A program made the translations under genes and the position numbers. Source: Sialis fuliginosa (lineage: Eukaryota > Arthropoda > Insecta > Megaloptera > Sialidae). Taken from it: a DNA stretch of 64,000 bases. The notes below the pieces were generated by a model that was not told the origin of the DNA, did no database searches, and saw only the letters and a program-made list of their open reading frames with translations. The stretch is taken from the NCBI GenBank assembly GCA_961205875.1, contig OY540820.1:1674001-1738000 (forward strand), given 5' to 3'. Below, piece by piece: positions 23,276 through 35,500 of this stretch. Every line of letters begins with the position of its first letter. The stretch's first letter is position 1.

Positions 23276-23735
23276 ATATACCGGGAGTTTTTTTAAACAC
23301 TTTCCAGTGGATTATTTTCTAAATAACGAATTTTCAGAGAACATTTTTCGTACAAAAGTTTCATGGTTTCGAGGAGGCTCAGTACTAACAATAAGGGTTG
23401 ACCTTGAAAAGGTCACCTTAATGGGTTTTCAGGTTAAACTTTTCTTTTTCAAATCTAAACCTATATTTTTTGTTGCAGATTCGTAATTAAAGAGGAAAAA
23501 TAAGCAACTTTTACCTGAAACATTTTTTATGAAAATGTCCATTTTTATGATATGGAGCAAAACAAAAAGAAATTTCTGAATATTCAATAGTTTTTTACTC
23601 GGAAACTATATTTTTTTTAGAAAAATCACAAGAGGAACAAAGTACTTAGATCTAGGCAAGGACTCTCAAGAATTTTTTTTATTCAAATTTAATATTAATT
23701 TTTTATGCAACTTTTTAATAAATAAAATTTTGAAG
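23276..23735. repeat. One-armed foldback fragment
   Basis: It starts TATACCGGGAGTTTTTTTAA and has the phrase order typical of the other CAGGGTG foldbacks here: TTGACCTTGAAAAGGTCACC, AAACCTATATTTTTTGTTGC, GATTCGTAATTAAAGAGG and TTTTTTACTCGGAAACTATA. The second arm is not present. Non-coding. Confidence 0.45.
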
Positions 23736-23751
23736 AAAAAAATTAAAAACA

Positions 23752-23905
23752 AATAAAATACGTACACACACACATACATCTTTCTGAAAATAGTGTAAAT
23801 ATACTATAGTGACCTTGAAACATACAATTATGTTGAAATTTTTTATTTTGATTTTCGGACCGATTACAATAACTTCCAGTTGGGAAATTAATAATATGTC
23901 AAAAA
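23752..23905 (+). mobile_element. Family F fragment (empty site for the 19447 foldback)
   Basis: AAATACGTACACACACACAT, TCTTTCTGAAAATAGTG, TAAATATACTATAGTGACC and ACAATAACTTCCAGTTGGGA match family F. The region CTATAGTGACC is uninterrupted, giving the pre-insertion form of the site split at 19446/21159. The minus-strand 70-codon frame over it is incidental. Confidence 0.75.
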
Positions 23906-23982
23906 ACCTGTACCCCCCCCCCCTCAAATTAATGATTATTTATAAAAATAATCATTAATTTATAAAAACGAAGAAAATTATA

Positions 23983-24728
23983 TTACATCTGCCAAGTAAA
24001 TGCACAGTGCTTCCTCGTGCTAAATTCACCAAAGATAGTTAATTATTGAACAATTTAAATAAAAATCGATAAAGTGCTGAGATAAATTGCCTGGCATCCA
24101 ATTTTTATACAATTTTACTAAAAAATATTAGTTCGAAATTTTTCTTAAAACGCACCTGATTATTTTTTCATATATTTTAATTTTTTTAACAATTTTAATC
24201 TAAATTTAAATTTATGCAATCGTCAAAATGACATTTAATATGTCAAAGTAAATATCAATTTAAAAAACAAAACATGATTTTTTTAAAATAAATTGAGATA
24301 AATCTTTGGAAGGGAATAATTTACAACAAACGTTGTAGAACCATATTATAGTAAATTTAATATACTCTACAAAAAATATTCTATAAAATTTTCACGTAAC
24401 GTGTCATTCTTGAGATATCTTGAAAAAATAAATATTTTGGGATGTCACCCCTCTCCCTTACACACGATTTTGAAATGGGACCGTCCTTAAACCAGACCCA
24501 ACCATCCGAACAAGTTTCAATAATATCGGTTCAGTGGTTCATGAGTTATACGTATGACAAGGATTCAGGGGGCAGACAGACGGACGGATAGACACGGAAC
24601 GAAAAGTGTTTATCCCGACCTGAAACGGAAAGATCAATTTAAAATTTTGAATTCGGAGAACATTTTTTTTGTTTCAATCTGAACCGATCACAAAGCTTCT
24701 CGTATCTTCGATATTGCGAGGAAGAAAA
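23983..24728 (+). mobile_element. Family A copy, near full length
   Basis: It runs from ACATCTGCCAAGTAAATGC with TGCTTCCTCG to GATATTGCGAGGAAGAA. A short deletion removes the GGAATTGGTTAACC segment near 24092. The GACA tract is short and mutated (GGCAGACAGACGGACGGATA). Non-coding. Confidence 0.9.
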
Positions 24729-24872
24729 ACTTTATTTTAAAATAAAGAAGACCAGAACATTCTAACATGGTAATTATTTAAATTAAACTACAAAAAATGA
24801 TAATTTTATTTTAAAATCTTCTTTGATCGAGGGTAAAACATTGATTGATCGCTTGTGACTTTTATTTTATTA

Positions 24873-25904
24873 TACAGGGTGTTTGGTTCGGCGATACGAA
24901 TATTTTGAAGGAAGGTACAATGACTCATTTGGATGTGATTTAAGCAAATATGTATACCTATATACAAAGTGCAACAGTTTTTTTATATCAGCCAGTTTAG
25001 TAATTTTTTCTAAAAACCCAGATTTATACATGTTAATGTCAAAAAATTAAAAGTTAAGAGCCTATATTTTTTAAATATGATTTTTATATTACTTAAATGT
25101 TAATACTACACTATCAGATCAAAGTAAAATTTATGAATAACAAAAATAAAAAAATGGCTGTAGATTAACATTTAAAAACTTATAAAACATTGATAAAATT
25201 ATTTTATAAAATCTAGTACATTTAAAAATGTTCAGATGGTTTTAAAAAACTGCTCTATTTTATACCCTTTCGAAAAACTTACCATAATATCTACATGAAT
25301 TGGCTATTTTTGTTAAAAAAACTTACATTTATTTCAGAATTAGTAAGATTTTACATTTTTCCAGTGAGTCGATAGTAGTATGCTATTCTAAATAAGTCAT
25401 TAAAAACGTGATGCAATATTTTTCAAACATTTTTTTATACACATTGACAGTGTAACATCTCCTCCTGTGCAAAGGATGATCCTTTCCATTGAGTATAAAA
25501 AAATATTTGAAAAATATCAGTTTTTCGAAAGGTTATAATAGAGCAGTTTTTAAAACCATCTGAACATCTGTAAGTATACTTAATTTTATAAAATAATTTT
25601 ATCAAAGTTTTATAAGTTTTTAAATGTTAAACTGCAGCCATTTTTATTTTTGCTATTCATAAATTTTACTTTGATCTGATAGTGTAACAAAAACATTTAA
25701 GTAATATAAAAATCATGTTTAAAAAATACAGGTTCTTTAACTTTTGAATTTTTGTTTTTTTTTTCAAAAATTTACTAAAATGGCCAATATAAAAAAAAAC
25801 TGTTGCACTTTGTATATAGGTAAATATATTTGCTTAAATCACTTCCAAATGACTCATTCTACCTTCCTTCAATATATTCGTATCACCGAACCAAACATCC
25901 TGTA
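24873..25904. mobile_element. 1.03-kb foldback, TIR TACAGGGTGTTTGG, TA target
   Basis: The left end TACAGGGTGTTTGGTTCGGC is mirrored by CCGAACCAAACATCCTGTA at the right, and both lie in TATA (24871-24874, 25903-25906). Arms of about 450 bp pair, for example AAAACTGCTCTATTTTATAC near 25247 with a partner near 25525. No coding. Same terminal class as the 3504 element. Confidence 0.8.
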
Positions 25905-25906
25905 TA

Positions 25907-26534
25907 AGCAGTGAACTTTGCTCATTCATAATAGATGGGAAAATAAAACTGGTTTGATGGATAGCAAATTCTGATTTTATTAACCAAAGCTCCAACGTTT
26001 ACTGCAATATACATTTTTATTAAAATGAAAAACTTTACAATCTTGCATAACTCAGAGTTTTCATTAATATTAACCGCTCTAATGAATTTGAAATTAATTT
26101 ATTGATGTACACATATACAGGATGTTTAAAATAAAACGATACGAATAAGTAAGCTGGTAATGTACAGAGAAAATTTTTAGACAAAATTTAATCACAAGGT
26201 AACCATTTCAAGTGATAACAAGCTTGGGGTGGGGTGAGACCCTTTAGGTCCACATAATCAACTTCCCAACACGGTATGATTATAAATACTTGAATACTGA
26301 TTATTTATATTTTCCGTATAGTTTATGTGAATATTTTTTTAATATGTATATGAAAAATTTTAATGGAATTGGTCAGAAATAAAACTCACCTTTGTATTAT
26401 GAATATAATTTATAATTAGTTTTCTAATATCCTAATTATATATAACACACATTTTTAGAATAACTAATCTGACAATTTAAATTTTATATGCATTTGTTTT
26501 CAAGGCAACATAATTATGAGTTATTTATTAGTTT
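25907..26534. other. Unassigned stretch with a CAGGATG end fragment
   Basis: Only TATACAGGATGTTTAAAATAA at 26114 is recognisable, the start of another foldback of the CAGGGTG class whose remaining part I cannot follow. No coding signal. Confidence 0.35.
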
Positions 26535-27052
26535 TTTCACCCCTTCTATGGCTGTTTAGGCACGTATAACAAAAAAAATACTGAAATACATTTTTCATTA
26601 TTTGTATTGTAGAATATTTATGCTAAGTTTCAAGTAAATCCGACCAAAAAAACAATTTTACACCCCTTTTTGCCCCCTTAGGGGTTGAATTAACAAAAAA
26701 AAATATTGAAATACATTTTTAATTATTTGTTTTTAGAATATTTATGCTAAATGCTAAATTTCAAGTAAATCCGACAAAAAATAATTTTACACCCCTTTTT
26801 ACCTCCTTAGGGGTTGAATTTTGAAAAATCCTTTCTTTCAAATCATAATCACGCCAAGCAAGACGCTTCGATTGGCACCTCAAGGAAGACAATAGCATTT
26901 TTTATTTACGAGATTTCGTGAACGTAAAAAATGACACGCACATACGTAAGTACCAACACACACACACACACACGCACACATCTTTCTGAAAATAGTGTAA
27001 ATATACTATAGTGACCTTAAAACACAATTATGTTGAAATCGAATTCACATTT
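26535..27052 (+). mobile_element. Family F copy with internal duplication
   Basis: It contains GGCTGTTTAGGCACGTATAA, then two tandem versions (about 26577 and 26695) of a 120-bp unit with ATTTATGCTAAGTTTCAAGT and AATTTTACACCCCTTTTT. These are followed by the (CA)n tract near 26957-26975, TCTTTCTGAAAATAGTG and CTATAGTGACC. Non-coding. Confidence 0.7.
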
Positions 27053-27056
27053 TGCA

Positions 27057-27607
27057 TACAGGCTGGGGTATTTAAAGTGTTACAGATTATTATCTCCATC
27101 GCATATATGAAAAAAATGTTTGGTTGTTAGGGGGTAATCGAATAGTAATATTTAATTGTTATTTTAACGTGGCCTTCAAGGTTATTTGAAGGTCATATCG
27201 TTTTTTTAATAGGAACCTAAACTTTTTATTTAGTAATCTTATTCTACGTGAAACATCTTTCATTGAAAACTTTTTTTTAACAACCTAAGCTTTCCAAGAT
27301 ATCTAACAAAATGATTAGAGATTTTGAACTTTCAAGAATTTTTTACTCGCAGAAACCATAAACTTTAGAATTTATTTTATAATTTTATTTTGGTCTAAAA
27401 GCTTGGAGAATAATTTTAAAAAATTAAAAACTTTATTTATTTATTTTATTTTAGCAAAAAAAAAACAAAATGTTAAAAAAAATTCTAGAATAATTCTCCA
27501 AGTTTCATTAGACTAAAATAAACATTTTTTATATCTTGTGTTTTTTCTTTAAAGTTGATGATTTCTGAGTAAAAAAATTTCTCGAATGTTCAAAATCTCG
27601 AAATTAT
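27057..27607. repeat. Foldback of the 50552-51804 family, right end lost
   Basis: It starts TACAGGCTGGGGTATTTAAA and shares AAATGTTTGGTTG, AGGGGGTAATCGAATAGTAA, GTGGCCTTCAAGG and TTAGTAATCTTATTCTACGT with the element at 50552-51804. The arms pair (TTTTGGTCTAAAAGCTTGG near 27391 with CCAAGTTTCATTAGACTAAA near 27499). The right end is cut where family A begins at 27609. Confidence 0.65.
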
Positions 27608-27608
27608 T

Positions 27609-27755
27609 TTTGTAATATTGTATAAAAATTAAATGATTAACCAATTCTAAGCAATTTATCTGAGGATCGGTTTTTATTTAAATTGTTCAATAATTAACTA
27701 CTTTTGGTGAATTTAGCACGAGGAAGCACTGTGCATTTACTTGGCAGATGTTTTT
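27609..27755 (-). mobile_element. Family A 5'-end fragment, minus strand
   Basis: On the minus strand it begins AACATCTGCCAAGTAAATGC, contains TGCTTCCTCG and CCAAAAGTAGTTAATTATTG, and stops after about 145 bases near ATACAATATTAC. The 27756-28246 stretch after it has no assignable feature. Confidence 0.75.
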
Positions 27756-28247
27756 TGGTATACACCTCTTGTTACATCTATCCTGGGACACACTGTATAT
27801 ATATGTACCTAATACATTTATAAGAAACAATAACGGCCCCTCATATTTTTTGTAATATAAAAAATATCGGAGATCCTTGAAATCTGTCATTTATAATGTA
27901 ACAAAATACCAAAAACTACTTTCGTCGAAAAAATCTGGGAAGTAAAAATAATGTTGTCGATATAGAGAACTCCGTGAAATAATATTTATAACGAAGGAAG
28001 AGATATCAGCTTTATTTACTGTTGTTTTTTTTTCTGCTCCTGATAATAGATTACTCAAAAGAAATATATTGCCCTTCACATAATGTCTATTATTAGATAT
28101 GTCTTTCAGGGTTGATTTATTACTTGCAATGTCGAAGGGTCTACCTCGTATCGTTATGTATAAACTATTGGCTTGTTCGTATGAACTTTAAACGTGAATT
28201 AAAGCAAGATTTATTAATTATGAACTGTGCCCGTTTGCTTAGATATA

Positions 28248-28405
28248 GGGTCGAGCGGGGTAAATATGAAATACCAAAAAAATGGAATAAAAGTGAAACA
28301 AGCTTGCAACTAAAAAACTAATTTGTTTATAGGAGAATTATAAAAACTGACATCATCATTAATGGTTTATTAAAGCGACCTGAAAATATGAATCGCCTAA
28401 TAAGT
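28248..28405 (+). mobile_element. Partial copy of the 10843 TA element
   Basis: GGGTCGAGCGGGGTAAATAT through GACATCATCATTAATGG and ATGAATCGCCTAATAAGT matches 10843-11002. It is cut at 28405 where the hAT MITE begins. Confidence 0.75.
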
Positions 28406-28590
28406 CGAGATTGGAAAAATAGTTGTTATTTTCAATGAAATAGTTACTAGTTGAATTTTTTTTTGGAAAATAGTTGATAAATAGTTTTTTTACGATTTAA
28501 TAATAATTAGTGCAAACGAAGCAGTAAAAAGTGTCGCAAATAGTTTTAAAATAGTTGGAAAGGTAGTTGCAAATAGTTGATTTCAAATTG
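28406..28590. mobile_element. Truncated hAT MITE of the 60645 family
   Basis: GAGATTGGAAAAATAGTTGT begins it. TTTCAATGAAATAGTTACTA, GTTGGAAAGGTAGTTGCAAA and TAGTTGATTTCAAATTG follow, then the far terminus is missing. It adjoins, and probably entered, the 28248 element. The following 28591-29009 holds nothing assignable except TTCTGGGTATAAACTACGTC, which resembles 10634 and hints at one more shared repeat. Confidence 0.65.
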
Positions 28591-29009
28591 TGATGCATTC
28601 CCTTATAATCTTCACCATAATTCACGCTAGAGGGTTAAAAAAGTGTTGCGGAAATGTTAGCTATAATAAACGATTGATTCGTTTTGGGTTAATTCTTTGT
28701 AGGCACATTTTGAACATCCCTCATTCATCATCTTGTGCTACTAGAATCACAAATGGTGTGTTTCCCATCATACATACACACCCCGATGTCACCGAAACAT
28801 ATTGTGTGTGTCTTCAGGACCAAACTAAGCTTTTTTGATAGTTTTTATAGGTTAAAATTAGTGGGACTCTTTTCAAATGTAACACGGTTCTGAAATAAAT
28901 CTCGGATTCTGGGTATAAACTACGTCGAACAGTGGGAAACAAATGATGAAGACAGGCACTGGCGCCAGTTTTGGATGGTTTAAGAGCAATGTTCATATAC
29001 TGTTTGTTT

Positions 29010-29392
29010 GGGATTATTATGAACTCATGTTATTAATAAAACAAGTACCTCTCTCTTTATTGAATCAATTTAATTACCCAAGTCCGCAAATATAGTTTGT
29101 TTTTTAAATTATAGCAGTAAAGGTGCATCTAGTGATGTACACTTGGTAATGATTAATATGCTATTAAAAAGAAACATAAAATTAGAAAGAATGTAAAGCA
29201 GATGCTACACTAATAATGTCATCAAATTAAGCTGTTTTAGAGTTAAGTGTTTATAGATTATGATTCAGTAATGGCAGTATGTATGTAATCAAATATCAAC
29301 AAATATTTCTAATTTAGTACATTTAATTAAACGAATGTCCAACACTGGGGTATTGTCCAAGACTGGTACTAGTATTTTAACTGGCCAAAAGC
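29010..29392 (+). mobile_element. Family D copy, diverged
   Basis: It shares GAACTCATGTTATTAATAAA, CAATTTAATTACCCAAGTCC, TTTTTTAAATTATAGC, AATCAAATATCAACA and TCCAAGACTGGTAC with 12225-12757, and is markedly diverged and shortened. Non-coding. Confidence 0.65.
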
Positions 29393-29544
29393 CCAAGTAA
29401 TGAAGTAATAGTAAGAAATCAATATAATATACTGGGCTTTTAATATGCATTCGCGTTATTGTCTTATGAGAAACAAACAACAGACAAAAACTATGGTTAT
29501 GACTTATCAAATCCAAATCCCCTAACCATAAACATTGTAATAGT

Positions 29545-29590
29545 TTGGAGACGTGTTTCAATAGCAATTCTATCATCATCAGAGTCCTAA
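29545..29590 (-). ncRNA. Degraded hammerhead-like motif
   Basis: On the minus strand CTGATGA (29582-29576) is followed by T, a short stem GATAG..CTATT, then GAAACACGTC (29559-29550). This is the same order as the better motif at 30866-30916. The stem I partners (GGACT and TCCAAAC) pair poorly, so it is probably inactive. Such motifs are known from the repeats of Penelope-like elements. No reverse transcriptase remains nearby. Surrounding 29393-29892 is otherwise unassigned. Confidence 0.3.
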
Positions 29591-29892
29591 AGATACTGAC
29601 TCACCACTTGCAAATAACATAAGCGAATGTTTGTAGTAATTACAACCATTTTAAATACATTTTGTAAATTTTTGTGTTTATTTTCAAAATTAATTTTATA
29701 CCTGGAGTTATGTTAGATTAATATTAACTAATATTAACGTAATCTAACTAAATCCTATTTAATACTCAACATTTTTCTTTTTAAATCTAAATTTTTATCA
29801 TGTAACCTAATCTATATATTTCCAGGATTTCTAGAAAAAGACAGGCAAATGCAAGTAAAACTTGCGCCCTAAAGGTTAAATACCGTTATATA

Positions 29893-30493
29893 AAACATCT
29901 GCCAAGTAAATTCACAGTGCTTCCTCGTGATAAATTCACCAAAGGTAGTTAATTATTCAACAATTTAAATAAAAACAGTGTTTAGATAAATTGCCTGGAA
30001 TTGGTTTACCATTTCATTTTTATACAATTTTACTAAAAAATATTAGTTCGAAATTTATCTTAAGACGCAACTGATTATGTTCTCGTATATTTTTAATTTT
30101 TTGACAATTTCAATCTAAATCTAAATTTAAGCAAACGTCAAAATGACATTTAAAACGTCAAAATAACATTTAATATATTCAAGCAAATATCAATTTAGAA
30201 TAAATATTTTTGGGTGTCATCCCTCCCCCTTACACACGATTTTGATGATTTTGAAATGGGACCGTCCTCAAGCCAGACCCAACCATCCGACCAAGTTTCA
30301 ATAATATCGGTTCAGTGGTTCATGAGTTATGCGTGTGACAAGGATTCACGGGACTGACACGGAACGAAAACTGTTTGTCTTGACGTGAAACGGAAAGATC
30401 AATTTAAAATTTTGAAAAAGGGGAACATTTTTTTGTCTCAATCTGAAACGATCACAAAGCTTCTCGTATCTTCGATATTGTGAGGAAGCAAAA
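29893..30493 (+). mobile_element. Family A copy, internal deletion
   Basis: It runs from AAACATCTGCCAAGTAAATTC with TGCTTCCTCG to GATATTGTGAGGAAGCAA. About 170 bases between TATCAATTTAGAA and TAAATATTTTTGGGTGTC are missing. The GACA tract has collapsed to GGGACTGACACGG. A 2x repeat of GTCAAAATGACATTTAAAAC is visible near 30137-30175. Beyond it, 30494-30714 is unassigned. Confidence 0.9.
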
Positions 30494-30714
30494 CTTAATT
30501 ATTGGCAACGGACTCGATTCTCAATGCTGTATGAAAGAAACCGCAAAATTAAGTTTGCCACGTAATAATTTCACATAGAATTAGAAAAATTAATGATTTT
30601 CAGATTTTTCCTTTACTCGTTCCTTCGAACCTTTCAAAATTAGTTTAATTTATTATTAATATTATTATATTTTTATTAAATGGTCACCACACAATCAGAT
30701 GCCTTAAACAACTA

Positions 30715-30832
30715 ATGATACAGATATTAAACGGCACCAGTCTTGGCCAAGACCCCAGTAATGGTAAATTTTTAATTAAATGTACTGAATTAGAAATATG
30801 TGTTGATATTTGACTACTACCATTTCTCTTAA
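30715..30832 (-). mobile_element. Family D end fragment
   Basis: ACGGCACCAGTCTTGGCCAA, CCCCAGTAATGG and TTTTTAATTAAATGTACTGA match the right end of family D. It stops at the inverted repeat of 30834-30946. Confidence 0.65.
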
Positions 30833-30833
30833 A

Positions 30834-30946
30834 CTAAAAATATACACCTTAACCACAATAAAACAATGTCACTCGACACGTGTTTCGACTTCACAAGAAG
30901 TCCTCATCAGGAGCCTAATAGTTGTGGTTAAGGTGTATATTTTTAG
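30834..30946. repeat. 25-bp perfect inverted repeat around a ribozyme-like core
   Basis: The arms 30834-30858 and 30922-30946 (CTAAAAATATACACCTTAAC then CACAA, and the complement) pair perfectly. They enclose 63 bases that hold the hammerhead-like motif on the minus strand. In RNA the arms would extend ribozyme stem I. Confidence 0.8.
30866..30916 (-). ncRNA. Hammerhead-ribozyme-like motif
   Basis: Minus strand, 5' to 3': GGCUC (stem I, 5' side), CUGAUGA (30910-30904), one extra G, stem II GACUUC with loop UUGU and GAAGUC, GAAA, a very short stem III ACACGUGU, the cleavage triplet GUC (30877-30875), then GAGUG (stem I, 3' side, pairing with GGCUC over 4 bp). All invariant hammerhead core positions are present. 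The one departure is the unpaired G between CUGAUGA and stem II. Minimal hammerheads with short stem III are known in Penelope-like retroelements, so this may be such a relic. Self-cleavage is not shown. Confidence 0.5.
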
Positions 30947-31865
30947 AGAGAGGCGTTGAGCTTTATATATGTATATATATTAAGGACCAACAGGGCCCGC
31001 GCGGCTTCTCTCGCGTGGAATTATTGTTTAGGATTTAAAAAATATATAGTTGAATAAACATAAGTACAAACACGATTAGTTATTTTTGTAACAAAACCCA
31101 AACAACACTTAAATTACCTACCTAACAAAAGTGAATCAGAACAAAAAGTAAAAATAATTTTTGTTCTATTTAAATTTAAAAGTTAATTATTGAAAACAAA
31201 ATAAACAATTGACAATCAAAAGAATACCGGCCTGTGATCATTCCCTCTGGCCTGCGTCTATTTGGTACGCTCCCTCGCCGTTCGCTGCGACACGGGTCGT
31301 CACCATCGCACGAATAATATGTTCCCATATAACATATATTTCGATATTTTCTAAACTATACGACCAAATTGGATGCTGTAAAGGGCAAATTAAAAATTAT
31401 ATCTACATTAAGTACTTATGACGATGAAAGCATTTATTTCGATAAGGATTAATGTTTTGCAGGTCATAAGTCCATGTAAACAGAACCCAAATATTTTATG
31501 TTTTCTTTGTAACATAAAAGCAGTCATTGTTGCCTAAATATAAAAGTTAGACATTATTGTAGAACTTTTGATTCTACACAATTCTTTAATACATTATTTT
31601 GTTCTATATTGAACGGTTTAGGCAGCGTATTGCAAAACAGCGCGCCGACGGAATTTTTTTTTCCGACTTGATTTACTATTATCGTCACTGCTTAGTTGTT
31701 ATGTTACCTAAAGTAACAAAATATAGCCTATAACCTGGCCAGAGAACGTACCTATAAATTAAAAAAAAACACGTAAATCGGATAAGTGGTTCCCGAGTGA
31801 TAAGCGCACTAACGGACAGACAGACAGACGGACAGACAAACGTTGAGCTTTATATATATTAAGGA
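30947..31865 (+). mobile_element. Family B, full copy preceded by a tail fragment
   Basis: A detached family B tail (GAGGCGTTGAGCTTTATATA, 30952-30986) is followed directly by a complete copy from GGGCCCGCGCGGCTTCTC (30993) to the GACA tract (31815-31838) and GTTGAGCTTTATATATATT. Tail-to-head joins like this are expected when such elements insert next to each other. The 70-codon frame at 31209 has no domain. Confidence 0.7.
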
Positions 31866-32165
31866 TTATTATGTTACCATAGCAAATGCTTTACATTGTT
31901 TTAAAGGCGATTCTTTCTTTTATAACTATTGTGTCGTAGTACTTATCATTTTGTTACCATTAGCAAGTGTCCATCACTGCGTACTCATTACTGGTTTTAC
32001 TTTATCCATTACTGGAGAAAAAACATGAACGAAATAAAAGGCTATAATTTAAAAATCAAACTATATTGGCGGACTTTGGTAATTAAATTGATTAAATAAA
32101 GAGTTACTTGTTTTATTGGTAACATGAGTTTATGAAAGCGGTTATAACTGGTGCCTTTACCTTAG
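31866..32165 (-). mobile_element. Family D partial copy, minus strand
   Basis: AGTGTCCATCACTGCGTACT, AAAAGGCTATAATTTAAAAA, TTAAATTGATTAAATAAAGA and the terminus ACTGGTGCCTTTACCTTA match family D in reverse. The other end is missing where it meets family B. The following 32166-32424 is unassigned. Confidence 0.75.
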
Positions 32166-32595
32166 GCAGTCGTTTGTGTGTATACAGTTTTCTACTGAAT
32201 CCGGTCGATGAAAATGACGGTTCTACATGATTTATGTAAGGTTTTTTGCTCTCCTTTGCTCGTCAGGCCGAGTTCTTTCCAACCATATTTCCGCGTTTAT
32301 TCTACATCATTCTGTGTCAGAATGAACTACTCCTAGAATTAAAATCTTATACAAAAATAAATATAAATAAAAAAATTTCTTATTTTATAACAAAATAAAA
32401 TACCAACTCAATATTGTAATAAAGCACTGGTACCAGTCTTGGACGTGTTTAATACACTAAATGTGCTAAATTAGAAATATTTGTTTATATTTGATTACTG
32501 AATCATAATCTATAGACACTTAACTCTAAAATAGTTTAATTTAATAACAATGTGTGTCAAAATGATGTACAGTTAAAATAATTATTAGTGTAATC

Positions 32596-35500
32596 CAGCG
32601 ATTATCAACCTGTGGGGCGAGAGCATATCGAAAAAAAATGAGAAAGAATATTATTAAAAAATTTATTTAATTTACTGAAAAGCAATAAAATTTGAGATAA
32701 TAAAAAATAAAATACACGTTTACATATATTTTAAATAGAAACTTATATTACAATTACAGCTAGCCCAGGAAATAATGAAAAAAATACAAGGAATATGTAT
32801 GAGGTGCCAAATTTAAACAGTGGTTAGAACATGTCCAGATGTATATTTCCTGAAAACTCCCTAGCAAAATTTGCTCCGGAACACCCTCAACCAAGGGCCC
32901 AAAGTTTTGTTTTACAAGGATTTTGTAAACACTCTGTATCTAAGGAACGGAATGTTCAATCAACCCCGTTTTTCGCATTTTAAACAGATAATTAAATTAT
33001 CTACAACCTTTTTTATTATTATTTTAACCAAAAATAATTGTATACCTTTCAAAATGGTGGTCAAACTAAAAATTTTACTTTAAAAATGTAAAATTTTGAG
33101 TTCGACAGCCTTTTTGATAGGTATAAAGTTATTTATGACCAAGAATGTGTTATAATTGATTGTAGTAGATTTAATTGTCTTTTAAAAAAAATAAAAATGG
33201 GGTAAATCGGACTTTTAGTTCACTAGATATAGTCATTTTACGAAAGCATTGCAATGTCTAAATACGTTACGGTAAATATGTTCATACATACTTGGATTCG
33301 AGTCTTGTGTTTGGCGATATGGTACACTGAAATTACTAATCTCATAAACTTCGGAAAGGTCTGAAAATGTTCTTCATAAAGTCTAGTATTAAGATTTATT
33401 TTAAATTAGTCCAATATTAGGTTTTGTTTGTATTTATTCTTCCAGTACGTAATAAAGGAATATGTTAAATGTATAAAGATACATAAAAATTACATTTTTA
33501 CATTACAATAAAATTTTGAAGTTTAGGATAATGTATGAGGCATAAAATTATTAGAGCAATTAGAAATTAACGAGATGTATATTTCTTGAAAACTCCCAAA
33601 AAAGTAGGGCCCGGAACACCCTCAACCAAGGGCCTAAAGTTTTGTTTAACAAGGATTTTGTAAACACACTATATCTAATGAACGGAATGTTCGATCTACC
33701 CCATCATTCGCATTTCAAACAGATAATAAAATTTTCTACAACCTTTTTTATTATTATTTTAACCAAAAATAATTGTAAACCTTTCAAAATGGCGGTCAAA
33801 CTAAAAATTCTAATTTTAAAATGATTTTTTTTTAGTTAGGCAGCCATTTTGAATAACATAAAATCATTTTTGTTAAAACAGCCTTACTGTATATTGTTGC
33901 ACATTTAATTATCTATCCAAAACATGAAATATGGTGTTAATCTGATTTTCAGATCATTAGTTATAGTAATTTTACGAAACTATTATAATATCTTACATAC
34001 TTGTGTTTGTGTCTTGTGTTTGACGACATGGTACACCGAAATTATTAACCTCATAAACTTCGAAAAAGTCTAAAAATGTTCTTCATAAGGTCTAGTATTA
34101 AGATTTATTTTAAATTAGCTCAATAATAGATTTTGTTCGTATTTATTCTTCCAGTACGTAATATAGGAAGATGTTAAATGTATAGGTACATAAATATTGC
34201 TATTTTACATTACAATAAAATTTTGAATTTTAGGATAATGTATGAGGTACTAAATTTAGCCAGTGGTTAAAACATACCAAGATGTGTATTTCCTGAAAAC
34301 TCCCTTGCAAAGTTTACCCCGGAAGACCCTCAACGAAGAGCCTAAAGTTTTTTTTTTATAAGGATTTTGTAAACACACTATATCTATTGAACGGAATGTT
34401 CAATCTACCCCGTTTTTCGCATTTCAAACAGATAATAAAATTGTCTACAACTTATTTTATTATTATTTTAATCGAACATAATTGTATACCTTACAAAATA
34501 ACGGTTAAACAAAAAAAATTACTTAAAAAATAATGTGTTTTTGAGTTCGAGAGCATTTTTGATAGGTAAACAGTTATTTATGAGCATAAATGTGTCATAA
34601 TTGATTGTAGTGCATTAAATTGTCTCTCCGAAAAATTAAACATGGTGTTAAACGAACTCTTTGTTCACTAGATATATTCTGTCTACGAAACCATTATTTT
34701 ATCTTATATACTTGTGTCTATGTCTCATATTTGACAACATGGTACACTGATATTATCAAACTCATAAACTTAGGAAATATCAGAAAATGTTCCTCATAGA
34801 GTCTAGTGTCACGATTTATTTTAAATTAGTTGAATAATATTAAATTTTTATGTACCTATAAATGTTGTATATTTATAATTTCCATTTGAAAGAATAAATG
34901 CAATCAAAACAATAAGATAAAATAATGGTTTCGTAGACAGAATATATCTAGTGAACAAAGAGTTCGTTTAACACCATGTTTAATTTTTCGGAGAGACAAT
35001 TTAATGCACTACAATCAATTATGACACATTTATGCTCATAAATAACTGTTTACCTATCAAAAATGCTCTCGAACTCAAAAACACATTATTTTTTAAGTAA
35101 TTTTTTTTGTTTAACCGTTATTTTGTAAGGTATACAATTATGTTCGATTAAAATAATAATAAAATAAGTTGTAGACAATTTTATTATCTGTTTGAAATGC
35201 GAAAAACGGGGTAGATTGAACATTCCGTTCAATAGATATAGTGTGTTTACAAAATCCTTATAAAAAAAAAACTTTAGGCTCTTCGTTGAGGGTCTTCCGG
35301 GGTAAACTTTGCAAGGGAGTTTTCAGGAAATACACATCTTGGTATGTTTTAACCACTGGCTAAATTTAGTACCTCATACATTATCCTAAAATTCAAAATT
35401 TTATTGTAATGTAAAATAGCAATATTTATGTACCTATACATTTAACATCTTCCTATATTACGTACTGGAAGAATAAATACGAACAAAATCTATTATTGAG

